A stretch of DNA of 64,000 nucleotides from Achromobacter xylosoxidans A8 (GCF_000165835.1 NC_014640.1:4464001-4528000), one strand, 5' to 3'; positions 33,990 through 42,684 are shown, counted from the stretch's first letter. Notes: generated by a model from the sequence alone, not told the origin. Numbers and translations are program-made.

Positions 33990-35567
33990 ATGAGCGGACA
34001 GGCTGTACGCAATGTGCTCTGGATCATGTGCGACCAACTGCGCTGGGACTATCTGTCCTGCTATGGGCATCCGCGCCTGCGCACTCCCAATATCGACCGC
34101 CTGGCCGCCGAAGGCGTGCGCTTCGACAATGCCTTCGTGCAGGGGCCGGTCTGCGGCCCCTCGCGCATGTCCTATTACACCGGCCGCTATGTCACCAGCC
34201 ACGGCGCCGTGTGGAACTTCGTACCCATGCCGGTCAGCGAAATGACGCTGGGCGACTATCTGCGCCCGCTGGGCGTGCGCGTGGCGGTGGCGGGCAAGAC
34301 CCACGTGGAAGCCGACAGGGCCGGCATGCGGCGCCTGGGCCTGGACCCGGCGAGCGCCGTGGGCATCCAGGCGGCGCAAGGCGGGTTCGAGCCCTATGAC
34401 CGCGACGATGGCATCTGGCCGCCGGGCTTCAGCGATGAATCGCACCGCTACACGCAGTACCTGCGCCAGCAAGGCTACGACGGTGCCAACCCCTGGCACG
34501 ACCACGCCAATTCGGCGCTGGGCGCCAACGGCGAGATCCTGTCCGGCTGGAACATGCGCTATGCCGGCCTGCCGGCGCGCGTCGCCGAAACGGACTCCGA
34601 AACGCCCTACATGACGCGGCGCGCGATCGAGTTCATGGAGCAGAGCGGCGAGCAGCCCTGGGTGCTGCACCTGTCCTACATCAAGCCGCACTGGCCCTAT
34701 GTTGCGCCCGCGCCTTACCACGCCATGTATTCGACCTACGACATCCAGGCGGCCAAGCGCGTTGCGCGCGAACTGGAGAATGCGCATCCCGTGCTGCAGG
34801 GCTTTCGCCAGGCGGAGGTCAGCAGGAACTTCTCCTGCGACCAAGTGCGCGAGACCGTGATACCCACCTACATGGGCCTGATCAAGCAGCTCGACGACCA
34901 GTTGGGCGTGCTGTTCGACTATCTGCGGCGCAGCGGCCGCGACCAGGACACCATGGTCATTTTCTGCAGCGACCATGGCGACTACCTGGGCGATCACTAC
35001 CTGGGCGAGAAGGAGCTGTTCCACGACTGCGTGGCCAAGGTGCCGCTGATCGTGCGCCTGCCAGGCGACGACGCCCGGCGCGGCGGCGTGGAATCGCGGC
35101 TGGTGGAAGCCATAGACCTGGTCCCCACCATCCTGGACGCCCTGGGCGCGGAGATTCCCGACCACATCCTCGAAGGACGCTCCCTGTTGCCGCTGCTGCG
35201 CGGCGAGGAACCGGCAGACTGGCGCCGCGCCGTGTACTCGGAAAACAACTACGCGTTCCGCGACTTCGTGCGCGAGCCGCTGGGCCGTCCCGCCGACGGC
35301 TGCCACACCATCATGGTGCGCGACCACGAATGGAAGTACGTCCATTTCGAAGGCCTGCGCCCCCAGCTATTCGACTTGCGCGCCGACCCCGACGAATACG
35401 ACGACCTGGGCGCGGACCCCGCGCACGCAGCCATCCGGGAACGCTACCAGGCCATGCTGTTCGACTGGCTGCGCAACCGCAAGATCCACCCCACCGTCAG
35501 CCACGCCGCCATGACGGGATGGACACGCAAGGAGGAATCGGCCGGCATCCATATCGGCAGGTGGTAG
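33990..35567 (+). CDS. Sulfatase-family hydrolase, phosphonate-monoesterase-like
   Basis: 525-aa alkaline-phosphatase-superfamily enzyme. The formylglycine motif C-x-P-S-R is CGPSR with Cys55; metal-site residues appear in DQLRWDYL (D15) and CSDHGD (D328, H329). The blocks CGPSRMSYYTGRYVTSHGAVWN and HLSYIKPHWPYVAPAPYHAMY (quoted in part) resemble phosphonate monoester hydrolases/arylsulfatases rather than choline sulfatase. There is no signal peptide, so it acts in the cytoplasm. Start MSGQAVRN with GAGGCGGGA upstream. It begins an operon with hydroquinone ring-cleavage genes, suggesting an aryl sulfate or aryl phosphate/phosphonate ester substrate. Confidence 0.85.
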   Translation: MSGQAVRNVLWIMCDQLRWDYLSCYGHPRLRTPNIDRLAAEGVRFDNAFVQGPVCGPSRMSYYTGRYVTSHGAVWNFVPMPVSEMTLGDYLRPLGVRVAVAGKTHVEADRAGMRRLGLDPASAVGIQAAQGGFEPYDRDDGIWPPGFSDESHRYTQYLRQQGYDGANPWHDHANSALGANGEILSGWNMRYAGLPARVAETDSETPYMTRRAIEFMEQSGEQPWVLHLSYIKPHWPYVAPAPYHAMYSTYDIQAAKRVARELENAHPVLQGFRQAEVSRNFSCDQVRETVIPTYMGLIKQLDDQLGVLFDYLRRSGRDQDTMVIFCSDHGDYLGDHYLGEKELFHDCVAKVPLIVRLPGDDARRGGVESRLVEAIDLVPTILDALGAEIPDHILEGRSLLPLLRGEEPADWRRAVYSENNYAFRDFVREPLGRPADGCHTIMVRDHEWKYVHFEGLRPQLFDLRADPDEYDDLGADPAHAAIRERYQAMLFDWLRNRKIHPTVSHAAMTGWTRKEESAGIHIGRW

Positions 35568-35617
35568 CGCAGCGCGCCTGGACCCGCGCGCCTGAAAAAT
35601 AAACGTCAGGAGACAGC

Positions 35618-36586
35618 ATGAAACCGCATTTACTTGCGCTGGCAGCCTGTGTGGCCGCCAGCACGGCGTCGCACGCCCAGCCGAAAGAGGACTGGCCCAC
35701 GCGCGCCATCCGCATCGTGGTCGCCTTTCCCGCGGGATCGCCGGGCGACACGGCGGCGCGCATCGTGGCCGACGCCGTGGGACAGTCGCTCAAGCAGCCG
35801 GTCATCATCGAGAACCGGCCCGGCGCGGGCGGCAACATCGGCGCCGAAGCGGTGGCCCGGTCGCCCGCCGACGGCTACACCTTTCTCGAGGCGCCGGACA
35901 CAGTGGTCACCATCAACCCGGCCATCTACCGCAAGCTGAACTTCAAGGCCGACGACCTGACGCCCGTGGTCGCGCTGGCGAACTTCAACCAGATGCTGGT
36001 GTGCTCGCCCGCGACGGGCCTGCGCACCCTGGCGCAGCTGGACGCGCAGGCCAGGAAGACGCCCGGCGCGCTCAGCTATGCCTCCGGCGGCCAGGGCGTG
36101 CCGGGACATCTGGCCATGGAGCTTTATCTGTCGGGCGCAGGACTGGACATCCTGCATGTGCCCTACAAGGGCCCGTCGCCCGCCACCCAGGACGTGCTGG
36201 CCGGGCAAGTGCCCTGCGGCTATCTGGCGTCGCCCGTGGTCGCGCCCTACGTCGCGGCCGGCAAGCTCTACGGGCTGGCGGTGTCGGGCAGCGCGCGCTC
36301 GGTCCAGGCATCGGACGTGCCGACCATGCAGCAGGCGGGCGTGGCCGGCTACGACGCCACCTTCCGCGAAATGCTGTTCGCGCCCAAGGACACGCCGGCC
36401 GCCATCGTGCAACGCATGAATGAAGAGGTGGCGCGCGCCCTGGCGCTTCCCGAGGTGAAGCAGAAGCTGCAAGGCAACGACCTGGATCCGCAGCCCGAAT
36501 CGCCCGACGCCACCGCGCTGCGCCTGCGCGAGGACGCCGCCAAATGGACTGCAGTCATCCGCAAGATCAACCTCAAGGTGGACTGA
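35618..36586 (+). CDS. Bug-family TTT substrate-binding protein
   Basis: 322-aa periplasmic receptor with signal peptide ending SHA-Q, then RAIRIVVAFPAGSPGDTAARI, ENRPGAGGNIGAEAVARSPADGYT and DILHVPYKGPSPATQDVLAG. AGGAGA SD, 50 nt after the sulfatase-family gene. In this operon it probably binds the ester or aromatic acid taken up for degradation. Confidence 0.92.
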   Translation: MKPHLLALAACVAASTASHAQPKEDWPTRAIRIVVAFPAGSPGDTAARIVADAVGQSLKQPVIIENRPGAGGNIGAEAVARSPADGYTFLEAPDTVVTINPAIYRKLNFKADDLTPVVALANFNQMLVCSPATGLRTLAQLDAQARKTPGALSYASGGQGVPGHLAMELYLSGAGLDILHVPYKGPSPATQDVLAGQVPCGYLASPVVAPYVAAGKLYGLAVSGSARSVQASDVPTMQQAGVAGYDATFREMLFAPKDTPAAIVQRMNEEVARALALPEVKQKLQGNDLDPQPESPDATALRLREDAAKWTAVIRKINLKVD

Positions 36587-36658
36587 CACACCCGCCCCGC
36601 TCCCGCCGTCCGCGCCACTTCCGCCGCGCGCACGGCATTCCCCGCCAAAGGAGGCCAC

Positions 36659-37153
36659 ATGAACGCCGCAACACCCGCCACCGTCTTCGGCTCGCTGAAG
36701 GACTACCGCAAGGGCTCGATCGAGATCACGCAGGGCTCACCGCGCCACTACGTCTTTTCCAACATCTTCGAGGTGGCGGCCAACTCCGCGCCCTACGAAA
36801 AAGTCGTGGTCGGCAAGAACCTGGAGTACGTCATCGAAACCCTGCGCGCCGAAGGCGTGTCGCCCTGGTACGCCTGCAGCCATGACGAGTTCGCCATCCT
36901 GATGGACGGCCAGGCCCAGGTCGAGTTCCTGGCCCTGGACCAGCCGCCCGCCAGCGCGGACGGCAGCGTGCTGGCGGGCCAGGCTCCGGCCGGCAAGCCC
37001 ATGGGCCGGGTGCTGCTGGGCCGCGGGCACCAATGCCTGCTGCCCGCCGGCTGCGCCTACCGATTCACCGCGCCGTATCCGGGCGTGCTGCTGATACAGA
37101 CCCGCGCGGGCGAATTGTCCGTCGAGAAGTGGGCGGACATCTGCCTGCAGTAA
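36659..37153 (+). CDS. Hydroquinone dioxygenase small subunit (probable)
   Basis: 164-aa protein resembling the small (~17-19 kDa) subunit of two-subunit Fe(II) hydroquinone 1,2-dioxygenases (HapC/PnpC/HqdA type). Residues ~21-55 (IEITQGSPRHYVFSNIFEVA, VVVGKNLEYVIE) and a cupin-like middle (ACSHDEFAILMDGQAQVEF) are its main features. Strong AAAGGAGG SD. Assignment rests on remembered family resemblance plus the adjacent large subunit, semialdehyde dehydrogenase and intradiol dioxygenase genes. Confidence 0.7.
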   Translation: MNAATPATVFGSLKDYRKGSIEITQGSPRHYVFSNIFEVAANSAPYEKVVVGKNLEYVIETLRAEGVSPWYACSHDEFAILMDGQAQVEFLALDQPPASADGSVLAGQAPAGKPMGRVLLGRGHQCLLPAGCAYRFTAPYPGVLLIQTRAGELSVEKWADICLQ

Positions 37154-37182
37154 GCCCCCCCTTTTCCTTCAGGAGTACCGAT

Positions 37183-38196
37183 ATGGCCATGCTGGACACA
37201 CACGCCCCCTCTTTCGCCGCCGGCAAAGTCGCCGCCGGCGCCGCCGACGCCGCCACCGGCTACAAGCGCTTCGACCTGGGCGCGTTCACCTTCATCCGCG
37301 ACGAATACTTCGTCAAAGTGCACTGGCCCTCCAAAGGCCAGATCCGCACCCACGCCATCCCGGCCGATGCCTTCCTGCGCGCGCTGATGCGCGACGTGGC
37401 CTGGGGCTTTTTCTATGGCTGGGTCAACTTCGACCACGTGTTCGGCACGCGCAACCATTACGGCAAGGTGGACGTCTACGCCGGTTCGTTCAACGGCGTC
37501 ATGAAGGCGGCGGGCGTGGACTACACCGAGACTTTCGACACCCCGCTCATCATGGCCACCTTCAAAGCCATGCTGCACGACTGGACCAACGAGGGTTTCG
37601 ATCCCTTTGCCGCGCCCGAGGAGACCGGCTCGGCCTTCGGCCGCAAGCATGGCGACAATATCGCCGCCATCGAGCGCTCGCGCATCGCCACGCGGCGCAT
37701 GCCGGGCCTGCCGGAAGACTCGCCGCTGCGCGACGAACTGCCGGTCAACCGGGCCTTCGCCGACGTGACCCAGGACGAGCCGCAGATCCATGCCGAGCCG
37801 GGCTACGAAGGCGCGCTGCATGCGTTCAGCCTGTTCAAGTACCTGTCGCGCTCGGACGTCACCTGGAATCCTTCGGTCACTTCCGTTTGCGGCGCCAGCC
37901 TGTTCTGCCCCACCACCGAGGAATTCATCCTGCCGGTGTTCCACGGCAACGACCGCGTCGAATGGTTCCTGCAGCTGTCGGACGAGATCGTCTGGGACAT
38001 CGGCGACAAGGACACCGGCGCACCGCGCGCCCGCGTCACCATGCGCGCCGGCGACATCTGCGCCATGCCCGCCGACATCCGTCATCAGGGCTATTCGACC
38101 AAGCGCTCGATGCTGCTGGTCTGGGAGAACGCCACGCCCGACCTGCCCCAGCGGTATGAATGCGGCGAACTCGCGCCCTACCCGGTCGAGTTCTGA
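37183..38196 (+). CDS. Hydroquinone dioxygenase large subunit (probable)
   Basis: 337-aa protein of the size and type of the large catalytic subunit (HapD/PnpD/HqdB) of hydroquinone 1,2-dioxygenase, which opens hydroquinone to 4-hydroxymuconic semialdehyde. The C-terminal part is cupin-like (EFILPVFHGNDRVEWFLQLSD, then MRAGDICAMPADIRHQGYST), with His/Glu residues that could bind Fe(II). The ATG at 37183 has AGGAG. It immediately follows the small-subunit gene, as in known hap/pnp/hqd clusters. Confidence 0.72.
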   Translation: MAMLDTHAPSFAAGKVAAGAADAATGYKRFDLGAFTFIRDEYFVKVHWPSKGQIRTHAIPADAFLRALMRDVAWGFFYGWVNFDHVFGTRNHYGKVDVYAGSFNGVMKAAGVDYTETFDTPLIMATFKAMLHDWTNEGFDPFAAPEETGSAFGRKHGDNIAAIERSRIATRRMPGLPEDSPLRDELPVNRAFADVTQDEPQIHAEPGYEGALHAFSLFKYLSRSDVTWNPSVTSVCGASLFCPTTEEFILPVFHGNDRVEWFLQLSDEIVWDIGDKDTGAPRARVTMRAGDICAMPADIRHQGYSTKRSMLLVWENATPDLPQRYECGELAPYPVEF

Positions 38197-38231
38197 ATCC
38201 GCCCCCTTCCACTCATTACGTACCCAGAGCC

Positions 38232-39692
38232 ATGCAGAACAAACTCTTTATCGACGGCCGCTTCGTGGACGCCGCCGCCGGCGGCACGATAGACGTGCTC
38301 AACCCGCACGACGCCACCCTCATCACCGCCATCGCCGCGGCCGAAGCCGAAGACGTGGACCGCGCCGTAGCGGCCGCGCAGCGCGCCTTTCCCGCCTGGT
38401 CGCGCATGGCCGCTGCCGAACGCGGCCGCCTGCTGCTCAAGCTGGCCGACCTGATCGAAGCCAACTCGGAAGAACTGGCGCAGTTGGAGACGCTGGACAC
38501 AGGCCATCCGATACGCGACACGCGCGGCCTGGACGTGCCGCGCACCGCCGGCTGCTTCCGCTACTTCGGCGGCATGGCCGACAAGCTGCAAGGCAGCGTC
38601 ATCCCGGTGGAAGCCGGCTTCCTCAACTACGTGCAACGCGCGCCCATTGGCGTGGTCGGCCAGATCGTGCCCTGGAATTTCCCCTTGATGTTCACCAGCT
38701 GGAAACTGGGACCCGCGCTCGCGGCCGGCAACACAGTGGTGCTCAAGCCGTCCGAACTGACGCCGCTGTCGACCTTGCGCATCGCCGAACTGATGGCCCA
38801 GGCGGGCTTTCCGGCAGGCGTCGTCAATATGGTCCCCGGCTACGGCCACACGGCGGGACAGCGGCTGGCAGAACATCCCGACGTGGGCAAGATCGCCTTC
38901 ACCGGTTCCACCGCCACCGGCCGCCGCATCGTGCAAGCGTCCCAGGGCAATCTCAAGCGCGTGCAGCTGGAACTCGGCGGCAAGGGCGCCAACATCGTGT
39001 TCGACGACGCCAACCTCGACGCCGCCATCAACGGCGCGGCCTGGGCCATCTTCCACAACCAGGGGCAGGCCTGCATCGCGGGTTCGCGCCTGATGCTGCA
39101 CGAGAAGATCGCCGATGCCTTCCTGGAGCGTTTCACGGCGCTGGCCGACTCCATCCGCCTGGGCGATCCGCGCTCGCCCGACACCGAAATGGGTCCGCTG
39201 ACTTCGGCCCAGCACCGCGACAAGGTGCTGTCCTACGTGAACATTGCCGCCGAACAGGGCGCGCGCGTGCTGGCCGGCGGCACAGCGCCCGGCGGCGAGC
39301 TGGCCCGCGGCTACTACGTCGCGCCCACCATCGTCGAAGCCAGGCCCCGGGACCGCGTCGCGCAGGAAGAAGTGTTCGGCCCCTTCGTCACCGTGCTGCG
39401 CTTCGGCAGCGACGAGGAGGCGCTGGCCATCGCCAACGCCACCGACTACGGCCTGGGCAGCGGTTTGTGGACGCGCGACCTTGCGCGCGCCCACAAGCTG
39501 GCGGGCGCCATCCACGCCGGCATGTGCTGGATCAACTGCTACAAGCGGGTCAATCCCGGCAGTCCGTTCGGCGGTGTGGGCCAGTCGGGCTATGGCCGCG
39601 AGATGGGCTTCGAGGCCATGCATGACTACACTGAGGCCAGGTCCGTGTGGGTCAATGTGGACGCCGCCGTGCCGCCGCATTTCAAGCGCTGA
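38232..39692 (+). CDS. Aldehyde dehydrogenase, probable 4-hydroxymuconic semialdehyde dehydrogenase
   Basis: 486-aa NAD(P)-dependent aldehyde dehydrogenase. It has the VPWNFPLMF block, LELGGKGANIVFDD with the general-base Glu, and the nucleophile Cys in NQGQACIAGSR. By position next to the hydroquinone dioxygenase subunits it should oxidise 4-hydroxymuconic semialdehyde to maleylacetate. Start MQNKLFIDGRF at 38232; the frame is open further upstream inside the previous gene but without ALDH homology. Confidence 0.85.
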   Translation: MQNKLFIDGRFVDAAAGGTIDVLNPHDATLITAIAAAEAEDVDRAVAAAQRAFPAWSRMAAAERGRLLLKLADLIEANSEELAQLETLDTGHPIRDTRGLDVPRTAGCFRYFGGMADKLQGSVIPVEAGFLNYVQRAPIGVVGQIVPWNFPLMFTSWKLGPALAAGNTVVLKPSELTPLSTLRIAELMAQAGFPAGVVNMVPGYGHTAGQRLAEHPDVGKIAFTGSTATGRRIVQASQGNLKRVQLELGGKGANIVFDDANLDAAINGAAWAIFHNQGQACIAGSRLMLHEKIADAFLERFTALADSIRLGDPRSPDTEMGPLTSAQHRDKVLSYVNIAAEQGARVLAGGTAPGGELARGYYVAPTIVEARPRDRVAQEEVFGPFVTVLRFGSDEEALAIANATDYGLGSGLWTRDLARAHKLAGAIHAGMCWINCYKRVNPGSPFGGVGQSGYGREMGFEAMHDYTEARSVWVNVDAAVPPHFKR

Positions 39693-39701
39693 GGAGCCGC
39701 C

Positions 39702-40574
39702 ATGAACCCTGCCCTGCCGAACGCTGAAACCGCCTTGACCGACACGGTCGCCGCAGCCTACGCCCAGACGCCGGATCCCAGGCTGCGCCAGTTGATGCAG
39801 TCGCTGGTGCGGCACCTGCACGCCTTCGTCGCCGACGTCGAACCCACCGAGGCCGAATGGATGGCGGCGATCCGGTTCCTGACCGAAACCGGCCAGATCT
39901 GTGACGGCGTGGTGCGGCAGGAGTTCATCCTGCTGTCCGACACGCTGGGCGTGTCGATGCTGGTGGACGCCATCAACCACCGCAAACCCGGCCAGGCCAC
40001 CGAAAGCACGGTGTTCGGCCCCTTCTACATCGCCGGCATGCCCGAGCGCGCGGCCGGCGAGGACATGGCGCAGACGCCCGGCGCGCCCGCGCTGGTGCAC
40101 GGGTACGTCCGCGACACCGAAGGCCGGCCGCTGGCTGGCGCCGTGCTCGACGTATGGCAGACGGCCGCCAACGGCATGTACTCGGGCCAGGACGTAGAGC
40201 AGCCGCAAGGCAATCTGCGAGGACGTTACCGCAGCGGCGAGGACGGCTACTTCGCGATCCGCACCATCCTGCCGGTGTCCTATCCGATCCCGGGCGACGG
40301 CCCAGTCGGCCGCATGATGGCGGCGACAGGCCGCCACGTCTTCCGGCCCGCGCACCTGCATTTCATGATCGACGCGCCGGGACACCAGCGGCTGGTCACC
40401 CATCTGTTCAATGCCGGGGATCCGTATCTCGAGTCGGATGCGGTGTTCGGCGTGAAGCCTACGCTGGTGCTGCAATACGACCGGCAACACGCGGATTCGG
40501 CGCTGGGCCGGCGCCATGGATTCGATTCGGACTTCCACGAGGGGCGCTATGACTTCGTGCTGCCCCGCGCTTGA
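39702..40574 (+). CDS. Hydroxyquinol 1,2-dioxygenase (intradiol)
   Basis: 290-aa intradiol Fe(III) ring-cleavage dioxygenase. Iron ligands are identifiable as Tyr160 (NGMYSGQD), Tyr194 (ILPVSYPIPG), His218 and His220 (RPAHLHFM). The N-terminal helical domain (LVRHLHAFVADVEPTEAEW, ETGQICDGVVRQEFILLSD) and length fit hydroxyquinol/catechol dioxygenases; the context favours hydroxyquinol (benzenetriol) to maleylacetate. GAGGAG SD. Its 3-prime end overlaps the Rieske gene by 26 nt. Confidence 0.85.
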   Translation: MNPALPNAETALTDTVAAAYAQTPDPRLRQLMQSLVRHLHAFVADVEPTEAEWMAAIRFLTETGQICDGVVRQEFILLSDTLGVSMLVDAINHRKPGQATESTVFGPFYIAGMPERAAGEDMAQTPGAPALVHGYVRDTEGRPLAGAVLDVWQTAANGMYSGQDVEQPQGNLRGRYRSGEDGYFAIRTILPVSYPIPGDGPVGRMMAATGRHVFRPAHLHFMIDAPGHQRLVTHLFNAGDPYLESDAVFGVKPTLVLQYDRQHADSALGRRHGFDSDFHEGRYDFVLPRA

Positions 40575-40926
40575 ATCCGCAGCGGAGGCTGCGCTGTGCC
40601 GGGTCGACGATATTCCAGACGGCGGTTCGCTGACCGTGGACATCGGCGCGCAGCCGGTGATCCTGCTGCGGCGCGGGCAGTCGGTCTGGGGCTACCTGAA
40701 CCGCTGTCCGCACTTCTCCGTCACGCTGAACGCCGCGCACGGCGCTGTCCTGACCTATGAAGCCCAGGTGCTGATGTGCGCACATCATTCGGCCTTGTTC
40801 CGCTTCGAGGACGGGCTGTGCATCGAAGGCCCCTGCCAGGGCGCGGCACTGGATCCCCAGCCACTGCGCGTGGATGCGGGACGCGTCTACGCCGGCCGCG
40901 GCACGCTCCTGGATCCTGCTGGTTGA
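40549..40926 (+). CDS. Rieske [2Fe-2S] protein
   Basis: 125-aa stand-alone Rieske ferredoxin. The two cluster motifs are C-P-H (LNRCPHFSV) and C-A-H-H (LMCAHHSALF). It starts MTSCCPALESAA at 40549 with GAGGGG upstream, inside the 3-prime end of the dioxygenase gene, so the two are translationally coupled. No oxygenase or reductase partner is adjacent; it may supply electrons to keep a neighbouring dioxygenase iron in its active state, which is speculative. Confidence 0.83.
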   Translation: MTSCCPALESAAEAALCRVDDIPDGGSLTVDIGAQPVILLRRGQSVWGYLNRCPHFSVTLNAAHGAVLTYEAQVLMCAHHSALFRFEDGLCIEGPCQGAALDPQPLRVDAGRVYAGRGTLLDPAG

Positions 40927-41000
40927 CGCAGCCCGCCACAATTGCTACACACACAGACGCATTGCACTTGCCCTCAGAATCTCTCCATAAGAGGTGGTTT

Positions 41001-42191
41001 ATGAACAAGCGTATTGTTGTCGTAGGCGGCGGCGTAGGCGGCACCATGCTCGCCAATCAGCTGGCCGGAAAGCTCTACCCCGAGATCACGCGCGGCGAAG
41101 TCTCCATCACGCTGCTCTCGGACACGCCGGATCATTACTACAAACCGGCGTTCATGTACGTGGCCTTCAACCTCTTCTTCCAGGAAGAACTGAAACGGCC
41201 GGAACGCTCCCTGCTGCGGCCCGAAATCGAGTTCCGCGTCGACAAGGTCACGCGGTTCCACTTCGACCGCCAGGAAGTCTCCACGCAGAGCGGCAAACGC
41301 TACGGCTATGACTACCTGGTCATCGCCACGGGCTGCGTGCCATCCCCCGAACGCATCGAAGGGCTGAAGGAAGCCGGGGATCATTTCTACCAGTACGCGC
41401 CCGCCAGGCAGCTGGCGGACCGCTTGTCGCGCATCGAACGCGGGCGAGTGTTCATCAGCGTCACCTTCCCCAAGACGCCCAACGTCCCACACCAATGCGG
41501 CATCGCGCCCATTGAAACCACGCTGATGCTGGACGACTACCTGCGGCGGCGCGGCGTGCGCGACAAGATCGAGATCGCCTACACCTACCCGACCACCTCG
41601 CAGCTGCTGCGCAACTGCCTGTTCCTGCAACGCCCGACCTGCGAAGTGCTGCCCGCCATCTTCGAGCAGAAAGGCATACAGTTCCAGCGCGGCTTCACGC
41701 TGTCGCGGGTGGACCCGGAGCGGCGCATCGCCTATTCGGAGGAAGGCGGCGAGCAGCCCTTCGACATCCTCATGGCCACGCCGCCGATACGCGCCGTGGA
41801 CGTGGTGCTGGAATCCGGCGTGTCGCAGGCCGAGAACAATGAAGGCTGGCTGCCGACCGACCACGAGACCCTGCAGGTCTACGGCCTGCAGAACGTCTAC
41901 GTCATCGGCGACACCGTCGACCTGCCGGTCAGCAAGGCGGGCGGCTCCTGCCACAACCAGGCGCCCGTGGTCGCCAACAACATCGCGGGCGAGATCCGGC
42001 TGGGCCATCCTTGCAGCGTCTATGACGGCCGGGTGCAGGCGGTCGCCCAGATGGGGCTGAACGCCGGCATGCCGCTCTGGTACGACTACACCCACGACGT
42101 GCTGCCCACGCCGCCCACCAAGCTCGGCGGCCTGCTGCGCCACGGGTTCAACCGCGGCCTGTACTGGGCCGTCGCAAGGGGAATGCTATGA
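41001..42191 (+). CDS. SQR-like FAD-dependent oxidoreductase
   Basis: 396-aa pyridine-nucleotide-disulfide-fold flavoprotein resembling sulfide:quinone oxidoreductase. The FAD motif is VVVGGGVGGTMLANQL; three Cys occur at 112 (IATGCVPSP), 166 (PHQCGIAP) and 317 (GGSCHNQAP), places reminiscent of the SQR redox cysteines. The C-terminal amphipathic region (LPTPPTKLGGLLRHGFNRGLYW) may bind the membrane. A 74-nt gap with its own GAGGTGG SD separates it from the Rieske gene, and it overlaps the DUF1641 gene by 4 nt. Confidence 0.8.
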   Translation: MNKRIVVVGGGVGGTMLANQLAGKLYPEITRGEVSITLLSDTPDHYYKPAFMYVAFNLFFQEELKRPERSLLRPEIEFRVDKVTRFHFDRQEVSTQSGKRYGYDYLVIATGCVPSPERIEGLKEAGDHFYQYAPARQLADRLSRIERGRVFISVTFPKTPNVPHQCGIAPIETTLMLDDYLRRRGVRDKIEIAYTYPTTSQLLRNCLFLQRPTCEVLPAIFEQKGIQFQRGFTLSRVDPERRIAYSEEGGEQPFDILMATPPIRAVDVVLESGVSQAENNEGWLPTDHETLQVYGLQNVYVIGDTVDLPVSKAGGSCHNQAPVVANNIAGEIRLGHPCSVYDGRVQAVAQMGLNAGMPLWYDYTHDVLPTPPTKLGGLLRHGFNRGLYWAVARGML

Positions 42192-42616
42192 ACGCGCCGC
42201 ATGAAGCAAGCGCCACCCAGGCCGCCGATACGCCATCCGCATTCCTGGGCGGAGGACCTGGCGCGCGCGCGTTGGCCGACAGGCTGGGGCTGCTGGCCGA
42301 AGCCGGACGGCTGGACAATATCGCCGACCTGCTGTCGCTGACCTCGGACCTGGTGGACCTGTTGGACCAGTCCATGGTGGAAAAGCTGGCGTTGCTGTCG
42401 GAGCAGGCCAGCAGCGCCGCCTGGACCGCCGCCAACACCCTGCGCGACGCCCATGCCCGCACGCTGCAGGAAGCCCGCCCGCCGAGCCTGACGGGCCTCA
42501 TCGGCCTGCTGCGCGACGAAGACACGCGCCGCGGCATGGCCGTGGTGCTGCGAGCGCTGCAAACGCTGGGCCGGCAGATGGCGGCGCAGCGCAAGGACTA
42601 CGCGGGCGTTACCTGA
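42188..42616 (+). CDS. DUF1641 protein
   Basis: 142-aa predominantly helical protein with the DUF1641 pattern (LLAEAGRLDNIADLLSLTSDLVDLLD, then LIGLLRDEDTRRGMAVVLRALQTLG). It starts with ATGA overlap on the SQR-like gene, a pairing frequent for DUF1641 and flavoprotein dehydrogenases. It may be a structural partner; no catalytic residues are evident. A strong terminator follows. Confidence 0.8.
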   Translation: MNAPHEASATQAADTPSAFLGGGPGARALADRLGLLAEAGRLDNIADLLSLTSDLVDLLDQSMVEKLALLSEQASSAAWTAANTLRDAHARTLQEARPPSLTGLIGLLRDEDTRRGMAVVLRALQTLGRQMAAQRKDYAGVT

Positions 42617-42684
42617 GGCTGCGCCGCGCGGCTGCACACCTCCTGGCGTCCGGCCATCCGCGGATACCAGGACCGCGCATGTAA

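Noticed and set aside
38178..40643. An ~820-codon open frame opposite the dehydrogenase and dioxygenase genes
   Set aside because: It spans several real genes in antisense, lacks domains and SD, and has biased composition typical of GC-rich shadow frames.
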